Part shown: positions 27,309-35,963 of the stretch, one piece after another
Position numbering within the stretch: the first letter of the stretch is position 1
Layout: every line of letters starts with the position of its first letter
Assembly: GCF_011752975.1 (NCBI RefSeq)
Contig: NZ_VWWP01000003.1
Coordinates: forward strand, 434,001 to 498,000
DNA from: Chryseobacterium sp. Tr-659
GTDB taxonomy: Bacteria > Bacteroidota > Bacteroidia > Flavobacteriales > Weeksellaceae
Direction of reading: 5' to 3'
Length of the DNA: 64,000 nt
Notes under the pieces: model-generated
The model's input: the letters and a program-made list of their open reading frames with translations, nothing else
What the model was told of the DNA's origin: nothing
The model's database searches: none
Program-made: the position numbers and the translations under genes

Positions 27309-27944
27309 TTAATTGGTTAGGTCTAAGAATAGTATTTTAATATAGATCTGCCGTCCGTCTTTTTCCCATATATCGAACAACCCGTTTTTAGAAGGCTTTG
27401 AGCTTCTTGTATAATCCTGTCCTATATTCAGGATATTCAACAAAATATATTCATCTCCTACCGAATTGACAATATAAGCCGTCTTTTCAGATTTCCCATC
27501 TCCGGAGCTTTTTATACCTTCCGTAAGCGAACGGAACTGATTCAGGTGATGCATAAAATTATTTCCGTCTTTTACAGAGTCATAAGCTCTGAGAAGGATC
27601 AGGAGAATGTCCAGATTGGTAGGATCTTTATCATACAGGGCTTTTCCTTGTTTGATACAGTCTGCAAAATTATTTTGTTTAAATGCTTCTGCAAGGCTTT
27701 TAAAACTATCATCTGAGGTAGCTATTCTGTCTTTTCTGAAGTTCCTTCCATAGTAAAGATATTGTGCTTCTATACTGTCTAAAGACTTCGGATACCCCTT
27801 GTATTTAAAAATCAGTTTCTCATAATTATAAGGAGAATCGGGATTCGTGAGACTTTTCTCAATGGCTTTTAAATCAATTTTTGATTTCTGGCTGAAGCCA
27901 AAAACCGAAAACATAATGAATAAAAGGAAAAAGTGATATTTCAT
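27309..27944 (-). CDS. DUF4919 secreted protein
   Basis: A 211-residue protein with a signal peptide (about 1-18, ending FGFSQ) and a helical body resembling DUF4919 (SPYNYEKLIFKYKGYP, KDPTNLDILLILLRAYD). The repeat-like helices look TPR-related. Function unknown. Its ATG overlaps the hflX stop by one base (TAATG), so translation is coupled. Confidence 0.78.
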   Translation of the reverse strand: MKYHFFLLFIMFSVFGFSQKSKIDLKAIEKSLTNPDSPYNYEKLIFKYKGYPKSLDSIEAQYLYYGRNFRKDRIATSDDSFKSLAEAFKQNNFADCIKQGKALYDKDPTNLDILLILLRAYDSVKDGNNFMHHLNQFRSLTEGIKSSGDGKSEKTAYIVNSVGDEYILLNILNIGQDYTRSSKPSKNGLFDIWEKDGRQIYIKILFLDLTN

Positions 27945-29167
27945 TAATTGTTGCTTTCTTCTTCGTCGTTATCGAAATATTCGAAAAGGAAGTCGTTATA
28001 TGGAAATCTTGAAATATGGATCTTCATGACCTCGTCATAGATCATTTTCTTCATTTCCGGGAAGTTTTCCTTAGTTAAAGCAGAGATGAAAACCGTTGGA
28101 TATTTGGATTTTGCCATCCATGTTTTCTTCCACTCTTCCAGAGAAATATTTTTACGGGTTGAAGGAGTAAGATCATCTTCATCTTTTTTCTCATAGCTGA
28201 AATCATCAATCTTATTAAAGATCATAATCACCGGTTTTTGATGCGCATTGATCTCCATGAGGATATGATTAACAGATTCTATGTGATCTTCGAAACTTTC
28301 ATGAGAGATATCTACCACATGAATTAAAAGATCCGCTTCACGAACCTCATCCAGAGTAGATTTAAATGACTCCACCAGCTGAGTTGGCAATTTTCTGATG
28401 AATCCTACCGTATCAGTAAGCAGAAACGGTAAATTACCTATTACCACTTTTCTTACCGTAGTATCCAGGGTAGCAAATAATTTATTCTCTGCAAATACTT
28501 CCGATTTTGAAATGGAATTCATCAGCGTAGATTTTCCAACATTGGTGTATCCTACCAAGGCTGCACGAACCACTTTTCCGCGGTTATTACGCTGGGTTGC
28601 CATCTGCTTGTCGATCGTCTTTAATTTATCTTTCAGTAACGTGATTCTGTCACGGATGATACGACGGTCAGTTTCAATTTCCGTTTCACCGGGACCTCTC
28701 ATTCCGATTCCCCCTTTCTGGCGTTCAAGGTGGGTCCACATTCTTGTCAGACGTGGTAAAAGATATTGGTATTGAGCCAATTCTACCTGAGTTCTTGCAT
28801 ATGAAGTTTGTGCTCTTTGGGCAAAAATATCAAGGATAAGATTGGTACGGTCCAGAATTTTCACTTCCATATCTCTTTCCAGGTTTTTAAGCTGTGAAGG
28901 AGAAAGTTCATCATCGAAAATTACAGTTCCAATCTCATTTTCCTTTACATATTCTTTTATCTCGATAGCTTTTCCACTTCCAATAAAGGTTTTGGAATCC
29001 GGCTGCGTTAATTTTTGGGTAAAACGTTTTTGTACGGTTGCTCCTGCTGTGAAAGCTAAAAACTCCAGTTCATCCAAGTACTCCGTCAGTTTTTCTTCAT
29101 CTTGATTTTGAGTTATAACTCCCACCAAGACCGCTTTCTCATAGTTATGTTCTTTCTTTTCTAACAT
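27944..29167 (-). CDS. hflX: Ribosome-associated GTPase HflX
   Basis: A 407-residue protein with the N-terminal HflX domain (EYLDELEFLAFTAGA), the coiled-coil linker with GGIGMRGPGETEIETDRR, then the G domain: GYTNVGKST (G1), DTVGFIRKLPTQL (G3), NKID (G4). HflX binds ribosomes and can split stalled 70S particles. First gene of a four-gene operon with DUF4919, NhaP-type antiporter and AlkD-like glycosylase. Confidence 0.95.
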   Translation of the reverse strand: MLEKKEHNYEKAVLVGVITQNQDEEKLTEYLDELEFLAFTAGATVQKRFTQKLTQPDSKTFIGSGKAIEIKEYVKENEIGTVIFDDELSPSQLKNLERDMEVKILDRTNLILDIFAQRAQTSYARTQVELAQYQYLLPRLTRMWTHLERQKGGIGMRGPGETEIETDRRIIRDRITLLKDKLKTIDKQMATQRNNRGKVVRAALVGYTNVGKSTLMNSISKSEVFAENKLFATLDTTVRKVVIGNLPFLLTDTVGFIRKLPTQLVESFKSTLDEVREADLLIHVVDISHESFEDHIESVNHILMEINAHQKPVIMIFNKIDDFSYEKKDEDDLTPSTRKNISLEEWKKTWMAKSKYPTVFISALTKENFPEMKKMIYDEVMKIHISRFPYNDFLFEYFDNDEEESNN

Positions 29168-29362
29168 TAAGTTCTGTCTATGTTTATGATTTTTACAAGT
29201 TAATATTTTTCAGAAAAAAAACAAAATCAATTTTTACTTAATAACACATTTTAATATAAATTTAAGTTTAACCTAAGGATGCTTTACAAAAAATCAATAA
29301 CTTTATATAATAATTTTCTGATTTTTAAACATTTAAATTAAAAAATTAACCTCCAGAAGATC

Positions 29363-30070
29363 ATGATTCCCTCTATCAGATGTATGATTATTGATGATGA
29401 TGAACTGGACAGACTGGTTCTTCAGCATTATATCAGACAGTATCAGAACATTGAGATTGTCGGGTCATTTGATTCCGCTGAAAAGGCCGTTTCTTATCTG
29501 GGTCTTCCTATTGATCTTCTGATCACTGAGACCAACTTAAAAGGTATGAGCGGATTGGAATTCCGAAAACTCGCTCATAAAATACCGGCCTGTATTTTTG
29601 TCAGCTCCCATCCTGAGCTGGCTGCCGGAGTTTTTGAACTTAACACGCTGGATTTTATCTCCAAGCCACTTACTCCTGAGCGCTTTTATCATTCGATGCA
29701 AAGGCTTTTCGATTTTTTTGAAATAAGGAAAAAATGTGAGTGTTATGATGCTTTGGTAGGAGAAAACTGTATCAGAATAAAAGAAGGCGGAAACATTTTT
29801 CAGATCAAAATGAAAGATATACTCTATCTGGAAGCCTTAAAGGATTATACCCGGATTATCACCCTTGAAAAAAATCATTGCATTTTAGATTCACTGGGCA
29901 ACCTTCTTCATAAGAACTTTTTTGATTCATTTGTAAGAATCCATCGAAGTTATGCCGTTCCCAGGCATCTTATACGTGGAAAAAGCAGTCATGAAATAGA
30001 ATTAGCGCATCAGATCAGGCTTCCTATCGGCAGAACATACAAGGATAACTTATCATTCTTTAATCCTTAA
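29363..30070 (+). CDS. Orphan LytTR response regulator with Glu at the phospho-site
   Basis: A 235-residue protein with a receiver domain (1-120) and a LytTR DNA-binding domain (about 135-235; EALKDYTRIITLEKNH, FFDSFVRIHRSYAVP). The receiver retains the acidic pocket (Asp11-Asp13) and Lys101 in SKP, but the residue at the phospho-acceptor position is Glu56, in LLITETNLKGMSG, where Asp is expected. It may therefore be constitutively active or act by another signal. No kinase is adjacent. A tandem repeat resembling LytTR boxes starts four bases after the stop. Confidence 0.88.
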   Translation: MIPSIRCMIIDDDELDRLVLQHYIRQYQNIEIVGSFDSAEKAVSYLGLPIDLLITETNLKGMSGLEFRKLAHKIPACIFVSSHPELAAGVFELNTLDFISKPLTPERFYHSMQRLFDFFEIRKKCECYDALVGENCIRIKEGGNIFQIKMKDILYLEALKDYTRIITLEKNHCILDSLGNLLHKNFFDSFVRIHRSYAVPRHLIRGKSSHEIELAHQIRLPIGRTYKDNLSFFNP

Positions 30071-30073
30071 AAT

Positions 30074-30102
30074 TCCATTGGTCGATTTTTTTTGCCGTTG
30101 GT
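30074..30102 (+). promoter_or_regulatory. Tandem LytTR-box-like direct repeat
   Basis: TCCATTGGT (30074-30082) and GCCGTTGGT (30094-30102), each followed by C and a T-rich run, repeat with a 20-bp period. The words fit the published LytTR box pattern [TA][AC][CA]GTTN[AG][TG] with one mismatch each and the expected 11-bp spacing. Located directly after the LytTR gene and before the candidate RNA. Confidence 0.4.
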
Positions 30103-30148
30103 CTATTTTTTTACAATCTCAATCTGAGACGTTGTAATTTAGTCTTCC

Positions 30149-30350
30149 CAAAATCCTCTAAGATAAAAATTAATAAACTAAAGAACTCATCTCAAAACAG
30201 GCAGACCGTAATACGGTTATTCTAGGAACACAAATTTAATGCCCTGGACGGGCCCGTATGGGGACTCCGAGAGAAAAACTTTAAAAGACTGATAACCGAA
30301 CTAGATTTTTCAAACAAAAAAGAAAGTCCGTCATAGCGCGGACTTTTATT
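30149..30350 (+). ncRNA. Candidate structured small RNA
   Basis: A roughly 200-base intergenic stretch with several possible helices: ACCGT/ACGGT (30205/30213), GCCC/GGGC (30241/30250), and a long-range CGGTTAT/ATAACCG pairing (30214-30220 with 30292-30298), ending in a strong terminator at 30323-30346. It is G+C richer than the surrounding DNA. No open frame of interest. A TAATTTAG box at 30135-30142 is one mismatch from the -7 consensus. I cannot assign a family; a 6S-like RNA is one possibility. Both ends are approximate. Confidence 0.35.
30323..30346. terminator. Terminator shared by candidate RNA and META gene
   Basis: AAAGTCCG / CGGACTTT, 8-bp perfect stem, 8-base loop, T-rich on the right for + strand transcripts and A-rich on the left for the minus-strand META gene. 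Confidence 0.8.
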
Positions 30351-30370
30351 TTTATGTTAAGTTCAAATCA

Positions 30371-30817
30371 TTAATCCCAGTCAGCCGCAACAAATTTCAT
30401 GGAATTTCCCTGCTCGTCGGACAAGGTGAGAAAGTGTCCTTCAACCGTATATTTAGTCATGGTTTCAATCTTTTTCTGAAAAGATGTTTCCAGATTCATA
30501 TCCTGGCAGGCTTTCATAGTACTTGCCCCTTGGGAGATTTTTACTTTCCCTCCTTTTTTAAACTCCGTGGTAAAGGACATCCTGTTGCATCCCATATAGG
30601 CGCTTGCCTGAATTTTTCCATCAACTATTCTCTCTGTCAGGTTCATTTCGGCTTTATGGGCCACCAGCTGATCTTTTGAAAATCCATCGAAAGCAACCAG
30701 CATCCATTGCCTTTTAAGGTTAGGATTTTGATCCGGTACTGAGGAACAATTTAAAACAAGATTTAAAAGTAAAACAGCAAAAACTGACAATAGTATCTTT
30801 CTCATGCGGATTATCAT
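30371..30817 (-). CDS. META domain lipoprotein (HslJ-like)
   Basis: A 148-residue protein with a lipoprotein signal (LVLNCSS, Cys about 24) followed by a META/HslJ domain: KRQWMLVAFDGFSKDQL, ASAYMGCNRMSFTTEF, ASTMKACQDMNLE, FLTLSDEQGNSMKFV. ATG 30817 is used; ATG 30805 (MRKILL) is an equally plausible start. META-domain proteins are outer-membrane or periplasmic proteins, some linked to stress resistance. Single gene. Confidence 0.87.
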   Translation of the reverse strand: MIIRMRKILLSVFAVLLLNLVLNCSSVPDQNPNLKRQWMLVAFDGFSKDQLVAHKAEMNLTERIVDGKIQASAYMGCNRMSFTTEFKKGGKVKISQGASTMKACQDMNLETSFQKKIETMTKYTVEGHFLTLSDEQGNSMKFVAADWD

Positions 30818-30891
30818 CCCATTTTCATACCAATCCGGGACAGAATCTCGTAAAAATTAGTAAATTAGCGACACAAAAATTATTTTATAAA

Positions 30892-33099
30892 ATGAAAAGA
30901 CTATTTCTACTATTCACTTTCTTACTGGGCTTTGCTCAGATGAGGGCGGATGAGGGGATGTGGCTTCTTATGCTTATCAAGAGACTTAACGGTGTTGATA
31001 TGCAAAAAGAAGGTTTACATCTGACGCCTGAAGAAATTTATTCGGTAAACAATTCAAGTTTAAAGGATGCTATCGTAAGTTTCGGTGGTTTCTGTACGGG
31101 TGAGATTGTTTCTGATAAAGGACTTATCTTCACCAACCACCACTGCGGCTACGGAGCCGTTGCTGCTGCTTCTACACCAGAAAAAGACTATTTAAAGAAT
31201 GGTTTCTGGGCTATGAAACAGAAAGACGAATTCAATGCAAAGGATCTTTATGTAAGATTCTTGGTTAGAATGGATGATGCTACGAAAAGAATCACGTCTA
31301 AACTTAACAACAATATGACCGGAGCAGAGAGAAAAGCTGTTATTGATGCGGAAACTAAAGCCATCCAGACAGAAAACTCTGAAAACGGGAAATACACTGT
31401 AGTAGTAAGAGATTTCTTCAACGGGAATGAATTCTACTACTTTGTGTATCAAGACTATAAAGACATCAGATTAGTAGGAGCTCCACCTTCTTCATTAGGA
31501 AAGTTCGGAGGAGATACTGATAACTGGGAGTGGCCAAGACATACTGCAGACTTCACTGTTTTCAGAGTGTATGCCGATGCTGCGGGTAACCCTGCTGAGT
31601 ATTCTCCAAGTAATACTCCTTTGAAGCCTAAGCATTTCCTTCCGGTTTCTCTAAAAGGAATTAAGCCTGGTGACTTCTCAATGATCTTAGGATACCCGGG
31701 AAGAACAAACCGTTACCTGACTTCTTACGGAATTCAGCAAATGGTAAACAAAGATTACCCGGCTTGGGTTGAAGCTTCTAAACTTGCCATGGATGTTATG
31801 AAAAAATACATGGATAAGGATAAAGCGACTCAATTGAACTATGCTTCTCAATATGCTTCGGTAGCTAACTACTGGAAAAACAGACAGGGAACTATTGATG
31901 CTGTAGAGAAAAACGGAACTATTGCTGATAAGCAAAAAATTGAAGATACCTTTAGAAAATGGTCTATGATGGCCGGAAATGAGGAATATGACGAAGTTCT
32001 TGAAGATATAGGGATTTACTACAAGCAGGTTTCTGAAAGAAATGTTGAAAGAAACTATGCTTCTCAGTTTTCAAGAAATGCAAAATACATCTCTCTTGCT
32101 TTACAACTAGGTTCCGCTCTTAAAGCTTATGCAGCTCAGGATATGCAGGGAAGATTGGCAATGAAGGCTAAAACGGAAGCAGCTATCAAAGCGGCTTATG
32201 AAAATTTTAATCCGGCACTAGAAGGAGAAATGCTTTCTTCCATGATCAACCTTTATCAGTCAAGAGTTACCAATAAAGAAATAGCTTCTGCTACTATTTT
32301 AGGATTAGACGCAAAAACAATTTCTAATGTTGCTTATTCTTCTATTTTCGCTAACAAAACTTCTGCAACGAACTTCTTATTAAATCCTGATGCATTGAAG
32401 CTTGATGCTGATCCGCTTTGGAAAGCTGCTAACGGAATTGTTGCTGATCAAAAAATAAGCATTGAGAGATATGCAAAAGTAGATGATAACTTTGCAAAAA
32501 ATAACCGTATGTTCTTAGCAGGTCTGATGAAGGCTATGCCTGAGAAAAAATTCTATCCGGATGCAAACTCTACAATGAGATTAACGTATGGTACTGTAGA
32601 TAAGCTTCCTATCAGAAGTGACAGAAATTACTTCGGTATTACTGATAACTACTATACAGATATGACAGGTCTTGTTGGAAAATACAAGAAAGGAGATGAA
32701 GAGTTCGACCTTCCTCAAAGAGTGATTGATCTTTACAACCTTAAAGATTTCGGTCAATATGCGGATGCTGCAGGATATATGCCTGTAAACTTCCTTTCTA
32801 ACAATGATATTACAGGTGGTAACTCTGGTTCTCCTGTTATTGACGGAGACGGAAACCTTATTGGTATTGCTTTCGATGGAAACAGTGAAGCATTAAGTGG
32901 TGATATCGTATTTGAGCCGGAATGGCAGAAAACGATCAACGTAGACGTTCGTTTCGTTCTTTGGACAATCGATAAGTTTGCAGGTGCCAGAAGATTAGTT
33001 GATGAATTGAAGCTTGTAAGAGGTGAAAATACTCCTGCTGATACTAAAACTAAAAACTCAGGTACTACAACAACACCTAAGAAAATAAAGAAAAAATAA
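30892..33099 (+). CDS. S46 dipeptidyl-peptidase (DPP7 type)
   Basis: A 735-residue periplasmic serine exopeptidase with signal peptide (about 1-19). The catalytic His lies in IFTNHHCGYG (residues 83-84) and the nucleophile Ser645 in TGGNSGSPV. The residue 18 after the nucleophile, which separates DPP7 (Gly) from DPP11 (Arg) in Porphyromonas, is Gly663 in AFDGN, so a preference for hydrophobic residues over Asp/Glu is predicted. Such enzymes release dipeptides from peptide N-termini for uptake. The C-terminal 25 residues are Lys/Thr-rich. Monocistronic, with a strong terminator. Confidence 0.94.
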   Translation: MKRLFLLFTFLLGFAQMRADEGMWLLMLIKRLNGVDMQKEGLHLTPEEIYSVNNSSLKDAIVSFGGFCTGEIVSDKGLIFTNHHCGYGAVAAASTPEKDYLKNGFWAMKQKDEFNAKDLYVRFLVRMDDATKRITSKLNNNMTGAERKAVIDAETKAIQTENSENGKYTVVVRDFFNGNEFYYFVYQDYKDIRLVGAPPSSLGKFGGDTDNWEWPRHTADFTVFRVYADAAGNPAEYSPSNTPLKPKHFLPVSLKGIKPGDFSMILGYPGRTNRYLTSYGIQQMVNKDYPAWVEASKLAMDVMKKYMDKDKATQLNYASQYASVANYWKNRQGTIDAVEKNGTIADKQKIEDTFRKWSMMAGNEEYDEVLEDIGIYYKQVSERNVERNYASQFSRNAKYISLALQLGSALKAYAAQDMQGRLAMKAKTEAAIKAAYENFNPALEGEMLSSMINLYQSRVTNKEIASATILGLDAKTISNVAYSSIFANKTSATNFLLNPDALKLDADPLWKAANGIVADQKISIERYAKVDDNFAKNNRMFLAGLMKAMPEKKFYPDANSTMRLTYGTVDKLPIRSDRNYFGITDNYYTDMTGLVGKYKKGDEEFDLPQRVIDLYNLKDFGQYADAAGYMPVNFLSNNDITGGNSGSPVIDGDGNLIGIAFDGNSEALSGDIVFEPEWQKTINVDVRFVLWTIDKFAGARRLVDELKLVRGENTPADTKTKNSGTTTTPKKIKKK

Positions 33100-33121
33100 T
33101 CTTTTTTTGATATATTTCTGA

Positions 33122-33151
33122 AACCGTGAAATTTACTTTCACGGTTTTTTT
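33122..33151 (+). terminator. Terminator after S46 peptidase gene
   Basis: AACCGTGAAA / TTTCACGGTT, 10-bp stem, 5-base loop, then a T-run. It is followed at once by TATTTTTG, which could be the -7 box of the next gene. Confidence 0.85.
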
Positions 33152-33177
33152 ATTTTTGAATTATTAAAAACTGTATT

Positions 33178-33654
33178 ATGAATCCTCAACCTATACAATT
33201 CAAAGCTATTATACAACAAAACGGGGAAATGAATGCTGCGTTTGTTGAATTTCCTTTTTCTGCAGAAGAAGTATTTAATAAGAAGGGACAGATAAAAATC
33301 AGGGCGATCTTTGATCAGAAAGTAGAATACCGTGGAAGCCTTGCTAAAATGAATTCTGATTGTCATATTTTAGGAATGACTCAGGAAGTCAGAAAGCAAT
33401 TGGGAAAAACTTTTGGAGACGAAGTTTCTGTTTCTCTTACAGAAGATAAAGAAGAAAGAACGGTTGAAATTGCAGATGATATTGCTGCCCTCTTTAACGA
33501 AAATCCAGAAGCCAAAACTTCATTTGAAAAGATGAGCTATACTCATAAAAAAGAATATATCCGATGGATAGAAGACGCTAAAAAGCCTGAGACAAGAGAA
33601 AACAGAAAAGTTAAAATGATTCAGATGATTTTAGCCGGGAAAAAGGGAGTATAA
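33178..33654 (+). CDS. DUF1905 / YdeI-OmpD-associated protein
   Basis: A 158-residue cytoplasmic protein. The N-terminal half is a DUF1905 beta-barrel (FVEFPFSAEEVFNKKGQIKIRAIFD, LGMTQEVRKQLGKTFGDEVSV) and the C-terminal third is the YdeI helical segment (FEKMSYTHKKEYIRWIEDAKKPETRENRKVKMI). Function unknown; the KPETRxxR helix is typical of the family. Confidence 0.88.
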   Translation: MNPQPIQFKAIIQQNGEMNAAFVEFPFSAEEVFNKKGQIKIRAIFDQKVEYRGSLAKMNSDCHILGMTQEVRKQLGKTFGDEVSVSLTEDKEERTVEIADDIAALFNENPEAKTSFEKMSYTHKKEYIRWIEDAKKPETRENRKVKMIQMILAGKKGV

Positions 33655-33656
33655 AA

Positions 33657-33682
33657 AAGAGTCCAGGAAATCCTGAACTCTT
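33657..33682. terminator. Terminator between convergent genes
   Basis: AAGAGT-C-CAGGA / TCCTG-A-ACTCTT with one internal mismatch and a 2-base tip; the T-run is strongest for the minus strand, i.e. for the beta-helix gene. Confidence 0.7.
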
Positions 33683-33712
33683 ATATGATATCAACTTATT
33701 TTTGATCTTAAC

Positions 33713-35752
33713 TTAATAGGTATCATAGGTACATAATGGAAAAGTAATATCTGCGTCATTCACGGTAACGTGGGATGGAATATCAGAGATGATTACATTT
33801 CCCTCCTTTCCTGCAATTTTAAAACGTACAGCTCCACCAGTAGTATTAATGTAAAATATTGTTCCAAGAGAGAGCTTATTCATATCTCCTGTCTTTACTG
33901 TAAACATTCTCGATCCTGTGACTGCATCTATCGTGTATCCGGACAACACACTTCCTACTCCTGATTCTTTGATAACGGATGTTTTAAATGTATTAAAATT
34001 GTAAAACTTTTCACCTGTACTGAAATTGAATCCAATCATATTCGGGCTTGAAGGATCATCAAGTGTTGAATAGGTATCTTCGGGAATTTCAAGAAATTTA
34101 ATCTTTTCAATTTTTCCTCTATCAGCCCTGTTGATCATCACTTTTAGCCTTGCATTATCATATAGCCTTTGTATAATACCTACATATTTTGCCTCCGGAA
34201 TAAAAGACATATTGTTTATATAATCTCCTTCGTCCTCTGCTCCTATCTTAATAATTTCTACAGCAGGAGTAATTCCATGGGCAATCCAATAATCCTGCGG
34301 TCTAAAATCAAGCAGATCGATCTGAGCCTGCAACAAAGCATGATCTGTTATTATGTTCCTGTTTTCATCAAAAAGAACAAACTGAGGATAACGATGCCAT
34401 TGTACCCAAAGATTGGTATTATGATCATTGATCTTAAAAACCTGACAGAACTGATTATCATAATCAGCATTGGGAAATAATCCGGAAAGCTCGTTAAAAG
34501 GCTCAAGATTCTTAACATAAAAATGACTATTGGAACCATTGGTCTTTACATCTCCACTCAGGTCTTCATCCAATAAAACAAAAGGTTTTTCCCCTATATA
34601 TTTAATACCATTCTGATCTGTAAAATAAGTAAGATAATGAAGCTGGTTTGAGCTGAAATTAAAATCTGATCCTCTGTGGAAAATTCCAATCCTTTCTCCT
34701 TTTTTGATTTCAATTCTCGGCTCAGAAATAGAAATTCCATAACATGGAGCTGCCGAAAAATCAAAACAAAGGGTTTCCCAAGGCTCAATATCAAGCCCCC
34801 ATTCGAATGCCTGATTAAGGAAAAGCCAGGAATTACAACCTTTAGAAAGATCATCTTTTTCAAATTTTACAAATGTTCTTTTGCGTGTAACGGTATTCGG
34901 ATTAAGTAATCCTGTAAAAGAACCAAACTCCCCTCCTATTACACGGTTAGCATTTGCCCAGCCATTATTTAAATTTCTAATAACAAATGCATCAAGATTA
35001 GACTGCATTGATTTTAGCTCAATTTCATTCCATGCAAAACCAGGAAATAACCCTGGTGAATCATTCGCCTCACAAACAACACCTTTTGTAAAGAATGAAG
35101 CTCCCAAATACATCTTTGAATGTTGTGAACCCTGGAGCAAAATACCAATATAATCATCAGAAGAAACATCTGATACCGGAGTTCCGGAAATGTTGGTTGT
35201 AATTGTATTTTTAAAACTGTTCTGGAAAATCAGAGCCGTTTTATCACTTGTTCCTCTATAGAAGATCCTGTCTACGATAAAGTTTACCGGATTTTTGAAT
35301 AAAATAGTCTTAGATATTTTATATCCAATCGGGCTATTCCCAACTAAAGTTACTGATACTTTCTCAAGCGACCACTGTTCACTTGGATTCCCTGGGTTTG
35401 GAGACACGAAATCATAAAGCCTATTGACAAAATCTGCAGCCTTCAAAAACGCACGCGAATCATCTGTTACAGCATCTCCTTTTGCTCCAAAAAGCTCAAT
35501 ATTAACAGGTTTTCCAGCTAAGAAGCTTGCTAAGACATAATATTCATTCTTATTTTCTGATACATTCCATCTCTTACGATAAATAACCCCGTCACACAAA
35601 GCATCCGTCATCGCTATCGGATTTGCATCATGATACCAATGGGTAACTTTCTGATAGTTTACATTTTCGTGAGATTCACTATCTACTAATTGTACTAAAT
35701 CATCAGCCGGATCTGTTGAGGTGGGCGAGAAGAAATCATCTGTAAATTTCAT
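33713..35752 (-). CDS. Beta-helix protein, tailspike or pectate-lyase-3-like, no signal peptide
   Basis: A 679-residue protein. FGAKGDAVTDDS at residues 88-99 is the hallmark of the pectate-lyase-3/tailspike fold, followed by strand-rich sequence compatible with a right-handed parallel beta-helix. The N-terminus (MKFTDDFFSPTSTDPADD) has no signal peptide, unlike secreted Bacteroidota polysaccharide lyases, and about 80 residues precede the helix as in phage tail proteins. No other phage gene is nearby. Possible roles: prophage remnant, receptor-binding part of a contractile injection system, or a cargo. No catalytic residues assigned. Confidence 0.6.
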   Translation of the reverse strand: MKFTDDFFSPTSTDPADDLVQLVDSESHENVNYQKVTHWYHDANPIAMTDALCDGVIYRKRWNVSENKNEYYVLASFLAGKPVNIELFGAKGDAVTDDSRAFLKAADFVNRLYDFVSPNPGNPSEQWSLEKVSVTLVGNSPIGYKISKTILFKNPVNFIVDRIFYRGTSDKTALIFQNSFKNTITTNISGTPVSDVSSDDYIGILLQGSQHSKMYLGASFFTKGVVCEANDSPGLFPGFAWNEIELKSMQSNLDAFVIRNLNNGWANANRVIGGEFGSFTGLLNPNTVTRKRTFVKFEKDDLSKGCNSWLFLNQAFEWGLDIEPWETLCFDFSAAPCYGISISEPRIEIKKGERIGIFHRGSDFNFSSNQLHYLTYFTDQNGIKYIGEKPFVLLDEDLSGDVKTNGSNSHFYVKNLEPFNELSGLFPNADYDNQFCQVFKINDHNTNLWVQWHRYPQFVLFDENRNIITDHALLQAQIDLLDFRPQDYWIAHGITPAVEIIKIGAEDEGDYINNMSFIPEAKYVGIIQRLYDNARLKVMINRADRGKIEKIKFLEIPEDTYSTLDDPSSPNMIGFNFSTGEKFYNFNTFKTSVIKESGVGSVLSGYTIDAVTGSRMFTVKTGDMNKLSLGTIFYINTTGGAVRFKIAGKEGNVIISDIPSHVTVNDADITFPLCTYDTY

Positions 35753-35843
35753 TTTAAAATATTTTTTTGATTAATGGTTTTATCAGACAACATTTTATAT
35801 GGCCATATTCTCTGTTTATCTTAAAGCAAATATCGTCCTGCAC

Positions 35844-35862
35844 CACGACAAAACTTGACGTG
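35844..35862. promoter_or_regulatory. Imperfect palindrome in divergent promoter region
   Basis: CACGACAA AAC TTGACGTG, one mismatch in 8 bp, in the 211-bp gap between the divergent beta-helix and spondin-like genes. It is followed by a T-rich run, so it could be an operator or a weak terminator. No TAnnTTTG promoter was found in this gap. Confidence 0.3.
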
Positions 35863-35963
35863 ATTTTTATTTTTCTAAAAAATTTCAATATTTTTTGTCA
35901 GGATCCAAAAAAGTCTGCGACTATAGTGAAGGATACTAGTTATAACTATTAAAAATTCACATT

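Noticed and set aside
33713..35752. Beta-helix gene as part of a complete prophage
   Set aside because: No integrase, capsid, tail-tube, lysis gene or attachment repeats flank it.
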